Assembly: GCA_021845685.1 (NCBI GenBank)
Contig: JAJZVN010000006.1
Location: forward strand, 1 to 64,000
Direction: 5' to 3'
Length of the DNA stretch: 64,000 bases
Source: a bacterium
GTDB lineage: Bacteria; SZUA-79; Acidulodesulfobacterales; Acidulodesulfobacteraceae
Positions within the stretch are counted from its first letter, which is position 1; every line of letters starts with the position of its first letter. Of the stretch, positions 28,799 through 38,861 are shown one piece after another. The notes under the pieces were generated by a model. It ran no database searches. It saw only the letters and a list, made by a program, of their open reading frames with translations, and was not told the DNA's origin. The translations under genes were made by a program, and so were the position numbers.

Positions 28799-30742
28799 AT
28801 GAAAAAGAACGATAAAAATAAGCTGGTCGAAACATTGCGTATTAAAAGAGAAATAATTTTTACATTTATAAGTATTATTTTAATCATTGTTTCTACTTTT
28901 ATAGAAACAAGAATGCTTTCGTTTTCAGGTGTTTCCGTAACTTCAAAAATTATAGTTTATGCATATATAAATATAACTATAATTTTATTTCTTTTAATGC
29001 TGTTTTTGATTATAAGAAATATTATAAAACTTTTTTTAGATAAACGAAGAAATATACCCGGCTCAAAATTACGTTCCAAGCTTGTTGCTTTGTTTGTATT
29101 AGTGAGCCTCATCCCGTCTTTTTTTATGTTTGCGGTTATAATTGCCGCAGGATTTTTTGCCAACGGAATTAACAAATGGTATGTTCCAAGTATCGAAAAA
29201 ATTATAGGATATTCATTAAGAATAGCAAATTATGTAAATAATCGCAAAAATATTAAAAATACCGCGAAACATAACACACATGAATCATTATACAAAATAA
29301 ACAAAATGGCTGAATACATCAGGCATTTTTATATTAAATATTGGCAGGTAGGATTCTTAAAAAATCCTATAGAAACGACTTATTTTATTTTATTCTCTAC
29401 CTTTACCCTTCTTATTTTATTTATTTCTATATGGGTCGGATTTTATCTTTCCAAGAAAATAACAGAGCCGGTGATAGACCTTGTTAAAGGTACAGAAAAA
29501 ATAGCTTCAGGCGAATTAGATATAAGTATTAATTCCGAGTCTAACGATGAAATAGGGATGCTTATAAGTTCATTTAATAATATGGCTAAAGATCTTAAGA
29601 AAAATAAGGAGATTATTGAAGATGCTAATCTAAATCTTAAGAATATTAATATAGAAATAGAAAGAAGAAGAAAATATATGGAAATTATTTTAAAAAATAT
29701 AGGCACGGGTGTTATTACTATTGACTATTCAGGAAAGATTAAGACTATAAACAATGCAGCCGAGTATATGTTTCAAGTGAACTTTCAAGAAGCGGTAAAT
29801 AAAAATTATAAAGATGTTTTTAGCAAAATTACCTTTTCGGAGATAAGAGAAATTATAAAAAATCTTGCTAAAAACAATAAAGAAGAAAGTATTACGAAAG
29901 AAATAAAATTAAATATAAACGATAAGCTGCATGTTTATATTATTAATGTCACAATAATGAAAGATGAAAAAGACGACTATATAGGTTTTATTATTGTTAT
30001 TAATGATACGACAGATATGATGAAAGCTCAAAGAATAGCGGCATGGGAAGAAGTTGCTAAAAGAATGGCGCATGAAATAAAAAATCCTTTAACGCCGATA
30101 AAATTATCTGCTCAAAGATTAAAAAGAAAATTCGGAGACAAACTTGAACATGGCAATAAAATATTTAATGATTCTATTGATATTATAATAAAGGAAGTAG
30201 ATGATTTAAAAGGTCTTGTAGATGAATTTTCTTTATACGCACGGTTGCCCAAGGCAAATTTTAACTATACCGATATAAATTTATTAATTGAAGAATCTTT
30301 TTCTTTTTACAGAAATGCTCATAAAAATATAAAATTTATTGAAAATTTTAGTAAAGATATGCCGCCGATTTACATAGACAAATTACAAATTAAAAGGGCT
30401 ATAGTAAATATTTTAGATAATGCAGTTTATAGTATTAATATGAATAGTAAAGACGGAAAGAAAAATTGCAATAATTTTATTAAGGCAGAAACTTTGTTTG
30501 AACATATAGGACAAATTGTAATAATTAAAATATCCGATACAGGACCAGGTATTGAAGAAGAAAATATTACAAATATATTTGAACCTTACTTTTCTACAAA
30601 AAGAGGCGGAACAGGGCTTGGACTTGCCATAACGAAAAATATTATTACAGAAAATAACGGAACAATATATGCGGAAAATATTCAAGACGGCGGTGCAGAG
30701 TTTATTATAGAATTAAAACTAATAAGCGATAAAAATATATAA
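28799..30742 (+). CDS. ntrY: NtrY-like sensor histidine kinase
   Basis: This 647-residue membrane kinase has N-terminal hydrophobic segments (about residues 18-37, 50-72 and 94-118) and another near 195-222, a HAMP domain ('KKITEPVIDLVKGTEKIASG'), a PAS domain, the phosphorylated histidine in MAHEIKNPLTPIKLSAQRL, and an HATPase domain with N-box 'ILDNAVYSI' and 'GTGLGLAI'. This domain order is that of NtrY, a nitrogen- or redox-linked sensor. ntrX follows after 49 bp, so they form a two-component pair. Confidence 0.93.
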   Translation: MKKNDKNKLVETLRIKREIIFTFISIILIIVSTFIETRMLSFSGVSVTSKIIVYAYINITIILFLLMLFLIIRNIIKLFLDKRRNIPGSKLRSKLVALFVLVSLIPSFFMFAVIIAAGFFANGINKWYVPSIEKIIGYSLRIANYVNNRKNIKNTAKHNTHESLYKINKMAEYIRHFYIKYWQVGFLKNPIETTYFILFSTFTLLILFISIWVGFYLSKKITEPVIDLVKGTEKIASGELDISINSESNDEIGMLISSFNNMAKDLKKNKEIIEDANLNLKNINIEIERRRKYMEIILKNIGTGVITIDYSGKIKTINNAAEYMFQVNFQEAVNKNYKDVFSKITFSEIREIIKNLAKNNKEESITKEIKLNINDKLHVYIINVTIMKDEKDDYIGFIIVINDTTDMMKAQRIAAWEEVAKRMAHEIKNPLTPIKLSAQRLKRKFGDKLEHGNKIFNDSIDIIIKEVDDLKGLVDEFSLYARLPKANFNYTDINLLIEESFSFYRNAHKNIKFIENFSKDMPPIYIDKLQIKRAIVNILDNAVYSINMNSKDGKKNCNNFIKAETLFEHIGQIVIIKISDTGPGIEEENITNIFEPYFSTKRGGTGLGLAITKNIITENNGTIYAENIQDGGAEFIIELKLISDKNI

Positions 30743-30791
30743 TATATTATATATAATATAAATATAAAAGGATATTAAAAAGGTTGTTTAA

Positions 30792-32267
30792 ATGAAATCT
30801 ATACTTATAATAGATGATGAGGAAAGCATAAGGAAATCTCTCGAGGGTATTTTTATTGATGAGGGATACAGCGTAATTTCCGAAGAGTTCGGAGAAGAAG
30901 GACTTAAAATTTTTTCAGAAAAATTGCCTAATACGGTATTGCTTGATATTTGGCTGCCTGACAGCGACGGGATTAATATTTTGAATTCTATGGCTAAAAT
31001 TAATAAAAATATTCCCGTAATAATGATATCGGGACATTCCGATATTGATACGGCAATTAAAACAATAAAAATGGGCGCCTATGATTTTATAGAAAAACCT
31101 CTTTCTTTGGATAGAGTTCTTATAACCGTTGAAAATGCGCTAAAATTTAATGAATTAAATGAAAAAAAAATCACTCTGGCACAAAGCACATTAAGATATG
31201 AAGATGAATTAATAGGCAATTCCGATAAAATTAAAGATTTGAAAAACAGAATATTAAAAGCGGCAGTTTCTGATGCACCTATTTTAATCACTGGGGAAAA
31301 TGGGACTGGAAAAGAATTAGTTGCCAAATCTCTGCATTTTAACAGTTCAAGGCGGGAAGAACCGTTTATTGCCATTAATTGTGCCGCAGTTCCGGAAGAC
31401 TTAATAGAAAGCGAGTTGTTTGGTCACGAAAAAGGTGCTTTTACAGGTGCTTTAGCGCGTAAAAAAGGCAAGTTTGAACTTGCGGACGGAGGAACTCTTT
31501 TTCTTGATGAAATAGGCGATATGAGTCTAAGAATGCAGTCAAAGATTTTAAGAGTTTTGCAGGACAATAGATTTCAGCGGGTCGGAGGAGAATCTACCGT
31601 AGAAGTTAACGCTAGAATTATCGCGGCAACAAATAAGAATCTTGAAGATGAGATAAAAAAAGGCAATTTCAGGAGCGATTTATTTTTCAGGCTGAACGTC
31701 ATACCGTTTTTTATCTCGCCGCTGAGAGAAAGAAAAGAGGACATACCCGTGCTTGTTGATTATTTTATTGACAAATTTAATCTTGGTAATAAACAAAAAT
31801 TATATATAACCATTGAAGATGATGCAATGGAGCTTTTTAAAAATTATTTATGGATGGGCAACGTAAGGGAATTAAAAAATATTATAGAAAGATTTGCAAT
31901 AATGCATTACGGCAGTAAAATAACAAAACAGGATATTGCGGATGAATTAAAAATAGGCATAGAAGAGTGCGGTAATAACAATGGCGATAATAACGACGAT
32001 GATAGAATAAATAGCAAATTAGAAAGTAATATATCTGTATATCAAGACAATAAGACAATAAGCAAATATATTAATATCAATTCTTTAAGGAAAGCAAAAG
32101 AAGCATTTGAGAGAGATTATATAATATTAAAATTAAAAGAAAATAATTTTAATATTTCGAACACTGCCAAAAAAATAGGAATGTCCCGCAGAAATCTTCA
32201 TAATAGAATAATTTTACTGAATATCGATAGTCATATCCATAATATTAGTACTGAAATTAGAGAATGA
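30792..32267 (+). CDS. ntrX: NtrX-like sigma-54-dependent response regulator
   Basis: This 491-residue protein has a receiver domain (phospho-acceptor Asp in LLDIWLPDSDG), an AAA+ ATPase domain (Walker A GENGTGKELVAKS, sigma-54 contact loop GAFTGA, 'LFLDEIGDM') and a C-terminal Fis-type helix-turn-helix (NISNTAKKIGMSRRNLHNRI). Such proteins activate sigma-54 promoters. The Asn/Asp-rich linker near residues 396-430 is an expansion typical of this A+T-rich genome. The partner kinase is the preceding ntrY, and a sigma-54 promoter lies 390 bp downstream. Confidence 0.94.
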   Translation: MKSILIIDDEESIRKSLEGIFIDEGYSVISEEFGEEGLKIFSEKLPNTVLLDIWLPDSDGINILNSMAKINKNIPVIMISGHSDIDTAIKTIKMGAYDFIEKPLSLDRVLITVENALKFNELNEKKITLAQSTLRYEDELIGNSDKIKDLKNRILKAAVSDAPILITGENGTGKELVAKSLHFNSSRREEPFIAINCAAVPEDLIESELFGHEKGAFTGALARKKGKFELADGGTLFLDEIGDMSLRMQSKILRVLQDNRFQRVGGESTVEVNARIIAATNKNLEDEIKKGNFRSDLFFRLNVIPFFISPLRERKEDIPVLVDYFIDKFNLGNKQKLYITIEDDAMELFKNYLWMGNVRELKNIIERFAIMHYGSKITKQDIADELKIGIEECGNNNGDNNDDDRINSKLESNISVYQDNKTISKYININSLRKAKEAFERDYIILKLKENNFNISNTAKKIGMSRRNLHNRIILLNIDSHIHNISTEIRE

Positions 32268-32498
32268 ATGCCTAAAATCTATGCAATAATTTTTTAAAAA
32301 AATAAAATGATTATTTTTTATGCAATATTTTTAATAAAAAAATGATTAAATTTAGTTTAATTTAGCATATAATTTTTATTTTTAAATTTTATATTTATTA
32401 TTTTTAGCATTATTTTAAAATAAATCTGAATAATTTTTTGCCGACCTTCGTCTTCAAATAATATATATTTTATCCATCAAAGCAAAGCAAAGCAAAGC

Positions 32499-32571
32499 CA
32501 TTCCCGCTAAAGAGGGAATTCAGCGTCCGTTAACTCTGAAATACCTCAATATTTTCTCATGCAGAATTAAA
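32499..32571. repeat. REP-element relic
   Basis: CATTCCCGCTAAAGAGGGAA forms the REP hairpin with one imperfection. The segment ends in TGCAGAATTAAAG, which matches the right end of the element at 23197-23365 (TGCAGGATTAAGG). The left end is missing. Confidence 0.6.
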
Positions 32572-32657
32572 GATATAAATCAGTATTGAAAATAAAAAAT
32601 AAATATAAAGAAATATAAAGACAATGACGAATATTGTTAAGTATTAAAATTATAAAT

Positions 32658-32674
32658 TTGGCATTATTATTGCA
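32658..32674 (+). promoter_or_regulatory. Sigma-54 (-24/-12) promoter for glnB-amtB
   Basis: TTGGCATTATTATTGCA has GG at -24 and GC at -12 separated by exactly 10 bp, matching the sigma-54 consensus TGGCAC-N5-TTGC. It lies 84 bp before the glnB start. PII and ammonium transporter genes are classical sigma-54 targets, and rpoN and ntrX are both present in this window. Confidence 0.82.
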
Positions 32675-32739
32675 AAGATATAAAAAATATATTTAAATTA
32701 GCTGCTATTTTTAAAAATTATAAAATTATAAAATTATAA

Positions 32740-33096
<357 letters not shown>

Positions 33097-33315
33097 TACA
33101 AATACAAATATAATTAAACAATTTCAATTAAGTTAATTTATCAGTTTAATAATTTATTATTTTATATATTTGTTTTATTTAGTCAAAAATTAAGAAAATG
33201 TTAAATTCTAACTAATTGAACCATCGTTTGATAATTTATGATTAACTGCTTATAGTCATTATGATTATAAGTCATAATATTTAATTATATTATATAATTA
33301 ATCTGGAGAATAATA

Positions 33316-34644
33316 ATGAATAAAATTAACAGGATTTTAACGGTTTTAGGAGGGCTGTTTTTAGTTCTATTCAGCTGGGTTACGCCGGTATTTGCGGCAG
33401 CTGCCAAAACACCCAAGTTTGTCCCCGGTAATATAGCATGGGTTTTAGCATCTACAGCTCTTGTATTGATAATGACCCCTGCATTAGGGTTTTATTACGG
33501 CGGTATGGTAAGGAAAAAAAATGTTTTAAATACAATATCTTTAAGTTTTATAACAATATGCACAGTCAGTGTCGTATGGATATTATGGGATTATTCGATG
33601 GCTTTCGGACCTGACGCTTTTTTAGGCATTATAGGTAATCTTAAATATTTAGGTTTAGCTGCAATGGGTGTAAATCAGCATTCAAGATATGACGGAACAA
33701 TTCCTTCTTTTATTTATGTTATGTTCCAGCTAATGTTCGCTATAATAACAGTTGCATTGATAAGCGGTTCGTTAGTGGAAAGAATAAAATTTTCTTCGTG
33801 GGTAGTTTTTACTATAATATGGGTTACAATAGTGTATGCTCCTGTGGCGCAATCCGTGTGGGGTATCGGCGGATTATTTCAAAAGATGGGTGCTTTGGAT
33901 TTCGCTGGCGGAACGGTTGTTCATATAAACTCCGGCGTGGCAGGTCTTGCAGGAGCCTTAGTTCTCGGTAAGAGAAAAGGATACATGAAAGAAAATATTG
34001 TTCAGCCTAATCAGCTGGCATATACAATATTAGGAGGCGCTTTATTATGGTTCGGATGGTTTGGTTTTAATGCAGGCAGCGCATTGGAGGCTAGCGGTCT
34101 TGCCGCGTCAGCTTTCTTAGTTACAAACACTGCTACTGCAGCAGCGGCTATTAGCTGGATGCTTGCAGAATGGATTCATAGCGGAAAACCTACGACATTA
34201 GGTATGATTTCCGGTGCTGTTGCAGGTCTTGTTGCTATAACGCCTGCTTCTGGTTTTGTTAATCCTTTAGCCGCTATCGTTATAGGGCTTGTAGTGGGTG
34301 TTTTGTGTTATTCTATGGTAGTATTTGTCAAACCCAAATTGGGTTACGACGACTCTTTAGATGCTTTTAATGTTCATGCTATCGGAGGAGCTTGGGGAGC
34401 GCTTGCAACGGGTTTATTTGCGGATCCTCTTATAAATCCTGCAGGCAGAGGATTGTTTTACGGAAATCCTCATCAGGTTGTGATACAATTGATAACAATT
34501 CTTTCAGTAGCAGGTTATTCTTTTGTAATGAGTTTTATAATATTTACATTAATAGATAAATTTATGGGTTTAAGAGTAAGCAAAGAACAAGAAGCAATGG
34601 GTCTTGATATTACCCAGCATGAAGAATCCGGTTATAATTTATAG
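33316..34644 (+). CDS. amtB: Ammonium transporter
   Basis: AmtB is a trimeric inner-membrane ammonium channel/transporter. A signal-like N-terminus (about 26 residues ending VFAAA) is followed by eleven membrane segments. Signatures include 'YYGGMVRKKNVLNTI', 'WFGFNAGSALEASGLAASAF' and 'DAFNVHAIGGAWGALATGLF' with a pore histidine. The length of 442 residues is typical. It follows glnB after 219 bp and probably shares the sigma-54 promoter. A hairpin terminator lies downstream. Confidence 0.97.
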   Translation: MNKINRILTVLGGLFLVLFSWVTPVFAAAAKTPKFVPGNIAWVLASTALVLIMTPALGFYYGGMVRKKNVLNTISLSFITICTVSVVWILWDYSMAFGPDAFLGIIGNLKYLGLAAMGVNQHSRYDGTIPSFIYVMFQLMFAIITVALISGSLVERIKFSSWVVFTIIWVTIVYAPVAQSVWGIGGLFQKMGALDFAGGTVVHINSGVAGLAGALVLGKRKGYMKENIVQPNQLAYTILGGALLWFGWFGFNAGSALEASGLAASAFLVTNTATAAAAISWMLAEWIHSGKPTTLGMISGAVAGLVAITPASGFVNPLAAIVIGLVVGVLCYSMVVFVKPKLGYDDSLDAFNVHAIGGAWGALATGLFADPLINPAGRGLFYGNPHQVVIQLITILSVAGYSFVMSFIIFTLIDKFMGLRVSKEQEAMGLDITQHEESGYNL

Positions 34645-34710
34645 TAATAATTTGCAATAAGGATTCAATTGTTTATTAAAATATAAATTTATTATTGTTT
34701 ATTAAAATAT

Positions 34711-34790
34711 AATATCCTTTATGGTTTGATGAAAACATTAATTAAAAAATTTGTTTTTTAAATCATAAAGGATATTTTATATATTTTTTA
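34711..34790 (+). terminator. Terminator hairpin after amtB
   Basis: AATATCCTTTATG (34711-34723) is complemented by CATAAAGGATATT (34764-34776), extending to 17 bp with one mismatch, and is followed by TTATATATTTTTT. The loop is about 40 bp, so it may be bidirectional or fold with an internal A/T stem. Confidence 0.65.
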
Positions 34791-34895
34791 TGTATAATAC
34801 AACATTGATGCTATACAATGTAATGCATAATTATATTTTATTTATATGCTATTAAATCTATATGTTATTTTATTAATATATTATTTGGTTAAATT

Positions 34896-35996
34896 ATGGA
34901 AAATAAATTTCATCTTATTTTAAATAACATAAATTATTCAATAATTCTTTTTAACGAAGAATTAACTATTGAATTCTTAAATATTGCTGCGCAAGAATTT
35001 ACCGGATATTCAGATTCTTATGCTAATCACTTAAATGCGGGCCAATTTTTTCATAATAATAAATATATTATAGCTAAGATTAACGAAGTTGCTAAAACAG
35101 GAGAAGGTTTTATTGATTTTGATTTTGAATTTTATAACAACAATAGACAAAATAATAAACGGTCAATAATAATTGAGATAGCTAAGATTAATTATGACGA
35201 GCAATATTATATTCTTATATCCATGAAAGATATAACAAGGTTTAAAGAAATGGATAATATTATTAGAAATGAAGAAAAATCGCAGAATTTTTCAAGATTT
35301 ATCGCGGAAATTTCACATGAAATCAGAAATCCTTTAAGCGGAGTAAAGGCTTCCGCTTCATATTTGAAGAAAAAAATTATTGAAGAACAAGATTCGCTTC
35401 CTGAAAGTTTAAAAGAATTAACGCAATTTACAGAAATAATTGTTAAAGAAATAAATAGGATTAATTTTTTAATAGAAGATTTATTAGCTTTATCTAAAAA
35501 TCATAAAATAAATGCAGAAATGATAAATGTTAATAAGATTATAAATGAAATAATTGAGATAGAAGCTACTATGAATTCAGATAAAAATATAAAATTTATT
35601 AAAGAATTTGACCCAAGTCTGCCTGAAATATTTGCTTCAGACGGTGCTTTAAAGCAAGTTTTTTTAAATATAATAAAAAATTCTATCGTTGCTATTCAAA
35701 ATAAAAATAAAGGATTTATCAGAATAACCACAAGAATTGATGCTGAAAGAAACAGTCCCAAATTTATCAAAATTATTTTATCCGATAATGGCGCGGGGAT
35801 CAGCAAAAAAGATTTAGATAAATTATTTGAACCGTTTTTTACTACTAAAGAAAAAGGAACAGGTCTTGGACTTGCAATTTCTCAAAAAATTATTTTTGAA
35901 CATAACGGCTTTATAGATATTAAATCAATAAAAAATAGGGGTACGGATGTAGTAGTTTATTTACCTATAGGAAAAAATAAAAAAATCGGAAATTAG
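34896..35996 (+). CDS. NtrB-like PAS sensor histidine kinase
   Basis: This 366-residue cytosolic kinase has an N-terminal PAS domain (residues ~1-115), a dimerisation/phosphoacceptor helix with ISHEIRNPLSGVKASASYL near residue 140, and an HATPase domain ending 'GTGLGLAISQKIIFEHNG'. Domain order and size match NtrB (GlnL), whose activity is controlled by PII. No membrane segment is visible. No adjacent response regulator follows, so its partner is encoded elsewhere or is NtrX. The amtB terminator separates it from glnB-amtB. Confidence 0.85.
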   Translation: MENKFHLILNNINYSIILFNEELTIEFLNIAAQEFTGYSDSYANHLNAGQFFHNNKYIIAKINEVAKTGEGFIDFDFEFYNNNRQNNKRSIIIEIAKINYDEQYYILISMKDITRFKEMDNIIRNEEKSQNFSRFIAEISHEIRNPLSGVKASASYLKKKIIEEQDSLPESLKELTQFTEIIVKEINRINFLIEDLLALSKNHKINAEMINVNKIINEIIEIEATMNSDKNIKFIKEFDPSLPEIFASDGALKQVFLNIIKNSIVAIQNKNKGFIRITTRIDAERNSPKFIKIILSDNGAGISKKDLDKLFEPFFTTKEKGTGLGLAISQKIIFEHNGFIDIKSIKNRGTDVVVYLPIGKNKKIGN

Positions 35997-36052
35997 TTAT
36001 TAAAAAATTATAATTTTTTAAATAATATATTACTCTTTAGTTGAAATAATAA

Positions 36053-36129
36053 AACCCCGCAAAGTCGTTTCCGCAAAGTGTGAATCCAGTATATAAAATT
36101 CTATTGCAGAATTAAATGCAGAATTAAAG
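36053..36129. repeat. REP-element relic between convergent genes
   Basis: AACCCCGCAAAGTCGTTTCC and GTGAATCCAG are decayed forms of the REP hairpin region seen at 23280-23310, followed by CTATTGCAGAATTAAA matching the right end of that element, with TGCAGAATTAAA duplicated once more. It occupies half of the 156 bp convergent gap. Confidence 0.6.
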
Positions 36130-36152
36130 CAATGTATAATTTTTTAATTGTA

Positions 36153-37127
36153 TTATAATATCGGCGTTGAACCAGGCGTTGCGTAAGAATGTAATCCTGG
36201 AATAATTAAATCAACGCCTAAGTAGCAAAATATCACCACTGCAAACCCTATTACCGCAATCCATGCCATTTTCTTTTCATTCCAGCCTTTAGTTAATCTT
36301 GCATGAATAAATATCGCATAAGTAATCCATGTAATTAACGACCACGTTTCTTTAGGATCCCAGCTCCAGTATCCGCCCCATGCATTATCTGCCCATGCTG
36401 CCCCGATAACAATTCCTATCGAAAGAAATAGGAATCCGAATACTACGACTTTATAAATAGCTTCATCTAACGTTTCAATCGGAGGACTAAGTTTTAAGAA
36501 CTGCCTGTAAAGCAATATAAAAGGATAATATAAAATTGACAAAAACTTTAAAGGATTACCTTTATTTGCAGCTTTATTTATATTTTTGTTTTGCTCAATA
36601 TTGTCTATTTGTTTATATTTTATTAAAAATAGTATGGCTATGCCGAATGATGCGGCAAAGGCTCCATAAGCTAAAAACAATGATATAATATGATATAGCA
36701 GCCAATAGCTTCTTAGCGCGGGTATAGAAGGTTCTATGGCGCTTGTTGCTAAAGGACTAATTGTCGCAAATGCCAGTGAAGCCGTAGCTATAAATGTCAT
36801 GATGAATCCGAGGGAATCAAAATTATAAAATAGCTTCAATAAAATAAAACCTAATAAAATAACATAGGCAAAAAAAACTAAAGAGTCGTATAAATCTGTT
36901 AATGGAGGTAAATCTATCCCAATGTGGTAGGAATAGCGCCATCTTACAATAAAAGCGAATGTCTGCAAAGCGAAGGCTGTTATTACTATAATAAAAGAAG
37001 CCATAGAGAACAATTTATTCTCAGTGAATATATATATAAAATATCCAAAAAAACTTAAAATTATCATAAAAAAAGATATGGTAAAATAAAAAGAGCCGTC
37101 CAATATTGAAGCGTTGATGTGAATCAT
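36153..37127 (-). CDS. ccsB: Cytochrome c biogenesis protein CcsB/CcsA (system II)
   Basis: This is the 324-residue polytopic haem-handling subunit of the system II cytochrome c synthase. The tryptophan-rich haem-binding motif WADNAWGGYWSWDPKETW near residue 245 is diagnostic, and eight membrane segments surround it, with conserved histidines in 'LLYHII' and 'IHARLTKGWN'. It attaches haem to CXXCH apocytochromes outside the cytoplasmic membrane together with ResB, whose gene lies 23 bp upstream on the same strand. Confidence 0.94.
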   Translation of the reverse strand: MIHINASILDGSFYFTISFFMIILSFFGYFIYIFTENKLFSMASFIIVITAFALQTFAFIVRWRYSYHIGIDLPPLTDLYDSLVFFAYVILLGFILLKLFYNFDSLGFIMTFIATASLAFATISPLATSAIEPSIPALRSYWLLYHIISLFLAYGAFAASFGIAILFLIKYKQIDNIEQNKNINKAANKGNPLKFLSILYYPFILLYRQFLKLSPPIETLDEAIYKVVVFGFLFLSIGIVIGAAWADNAWGGYWSWDPKETWSLITWITYAIFIHARLTKGWNEKKMAWIAVIGFAVVIFCYLGVDLIIPGLHSYATPGSTPIL

Positions 37128-37150
37128 GTTTTATAAATCCCCGATTAATG

Positions 37151-38542
37151 TCATATATTTTTTTTAAATTCCCCTATGTTTTTATCAATCATAGAATAAA
37201 ATGAAGCAAATTTTTTATGCGGAATAGCTAATATTTCAATTTTATTTGTTTTATCTTTTCCTGAAGGTTCAGAGGGGGTAACTCTAATCCATAATGACTG
37301 CTGGTTAAAGAAAAAAGAAAAAAATAAAGCGAAAATCAAAATTGCCGAGCCAATCCATACAATATCGGTGTCAACATTTTTTGTAATTTCAACGCCGCTA
37401 TAGTAGTATGTCTTTACTCCAGCAAAAATAAAAGCTATATTATTGTTATATTTTGTAAAAAACAAAGGCATATTCCCCTTTTTTGTTTTATATGGTAATT
37501 CTTGAAAAATAAGCGGAGGACCAATTTTTTTATTATTTTTAATTATTGAAATATAAAACGGAATTGAATTTTTCTTTGGTTTTTTAAAAAAATTAAATGA
37601 AAACTTTATATTATTAATTTTTGAATTATATATTTTTCCGGGTGCGGCATACAGTAAAACTTTTTTATTTTTATTTTTTAAATTTAATACTAATATTTGT
37701 GCAGCAGTCGGTTTGTAATGGCCGAAACTCGCCTGGTAAATAGTAATGCCGTCATAAGTAAGCGGATGATTTACCCTTATAGTTTTAGTCAAAACGCCGA
37801 TATGTTTTTTCACGATGGTCAATGTGCTTATGTAGGCTTTCGGCATTCCGTTCTTATAATATTTTGACACATAATTGTCTAATTTAATTTTGAAAGGGAG
37901 AAGCACCGGTTTGTTATTTTTTAAAAGGTATGAATGCTGAATAGTTTGTCCTACTTTTATATTTGTGTATGACCTGTATCCTAAGACTGCGCTGAGTATC
38001 ACCCCTGCAAGGATAACCATTGCTCCTAAATGGGCAATGATTGGTGATATTCTGAAGATTGAATTTTTTGAATAAAATAATAAGCCGGTTTTGTTATCTT
38101 TTTTATTTCTCATATCTTTAACGGGTTTCCCGAAATTTTTTCTGAATGCTTTTTCTGCTAAGGTTAGTAATTCTTCAGGATTTTTAGATGATTGTAAAGA
38201 TATATATTTTGCTTTAAATCTTTTTTTCTGCAACGCAGTATCAAAAGATAAGTCGGGATTTATAATTTCTTTAATTATTTTAGGCGTTCTATTTGCCGAT
38301 GAAACTATCAAAGTTAGTATAAGCAGGGCGGCAAGTCCGATAAAATACCAGGAATTATAAATATTTAAAAATCCTAACCAATATAAAATATGAAAGACAT
38401 TATTGCCGTATATAGTTTTATATTGGAATATAGTATCACCTTGATCTATTATTGTTCCGATTATTGAAACTGCCGCGATTAGTATGAATAAAATAATTGC
38501 TAATTTGACCGAAGAAAAGAATTTGTTTAATTTTGACAGCAT
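37151..38542 (-). CDS. resB: Cytochrome c biogenesis protein ResB (system II)
   Basis: This 463-residue protein has three N-terminal membrane segments ('FFSSVKLAIILFILIAAVSI' start; about residues 12-30, 62-82 and 165-190), a large periplasmic domain (about 195-395) and a final membrane helix near 400. ResB chaperones apocytochrome and haem for CcsB. The periplasmic domain has extra lysine/asparagine-rich loops. It forms an operon with ccsB. Confidence 0.92.
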   Translation of the reverse strand: MLSKLNKFFSSVKLAIILFILIAAVSIIGTIIDQGDTIFQYKTIYGNNVFHILYWLGFLNIYNSWYFIGLAALLILTLIVSSANRTPKIIKEIINPDLSFDTALQKKRFKAKYISLQSSKNPEELLTLAEKAFRKNFGKPVKDMRNKKDNKTGLLFYSKNSIFRISPIIAHLGAMVILAGVILSAVLGYRSYTNIKVGQTIQHSYLLKNNKPVLLPFKIKLDNYVSKYYKNGMPKAYISTLTIVKKHIGVLTKTIRVNHPLTYDGITIYQASFGHYKPTAAQILVLNLKNKNKKVLLYAAPGKIYNSKINNIKFSFNFFKKPKKNSIPFYISIIKNNKKIGPPLIFQELPYKTKKGNMPLFFTKYNNNIAFIFAGVKTYYYSGVEITKNVDTDIVWIGSAILIFALFFSFFFNQQSLWIRVTPSEPSGKDKTNKIEILAIPHKKFASFYSMIDKNIGEFKKNI

Positions 38543-38686
38543 AAAATTTTGTGTTTTTTATTTATTAAAAAATTTAATTGAAAAATTAAGTTTATTATTT
38601 TAAATTATATGTTTATAGATTATATTGCTTTTAATTTTGATTGTAAAGCAAAATTGTCAATTCAAAATTAAAGAAAGCATATAAAA

Positions 38687-38716
38687 CTTGACAAAAAACA
38701 AATTTATTGTTTTAAT
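38687..38716 (+). promoter_or_regulatory. Sigma-70-type promoter of the hrcA operon
   Basis: TTGACA (38687-38692) and TTTAAT (38711-38716) are separated by 18 bp. The CIRCE operator begins 5 bp after the -10, so repressor binding would cover the transcription start. Confidence 0.6.
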
Positions 38717-38721
38717 TATAA

Positions 38722-38748
38722 TTAGCACTCAATATTAGTGAGTGCTAA
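38722..38748 (+). promoter_or_regulatory. CIRCE operator (HrcA binding site)
   Basis: TTAGCACTC and GAGTGCTAA flank a 9 bp spacer, an exact match to the CIRCE consensus. HrcA binds it to repress heat-shock operons and is encoded by the first gene downstream, giving autoregulation. Confidence 0.97.
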
Positions 38749-38861
38749 TATTTTATAACTTTAATAATAATTTTAACTTTAACAACTTTAATAACTTTAA
38801 ATTAAAATTATATTCATTATATTATATTATGTATCATATGTTAAATATAAGTTAAATTAAT

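Larger units (their letters stand above)
38543..38861. other. Divergent promoter region of resB and hrcA
   Basis: This 319 bp divergent gap holds the CIRCE operator and a sigma-70-like promoter for hrcA. The part nearest resB is A+T-rich without recognisable signals. Confidence 0.7.
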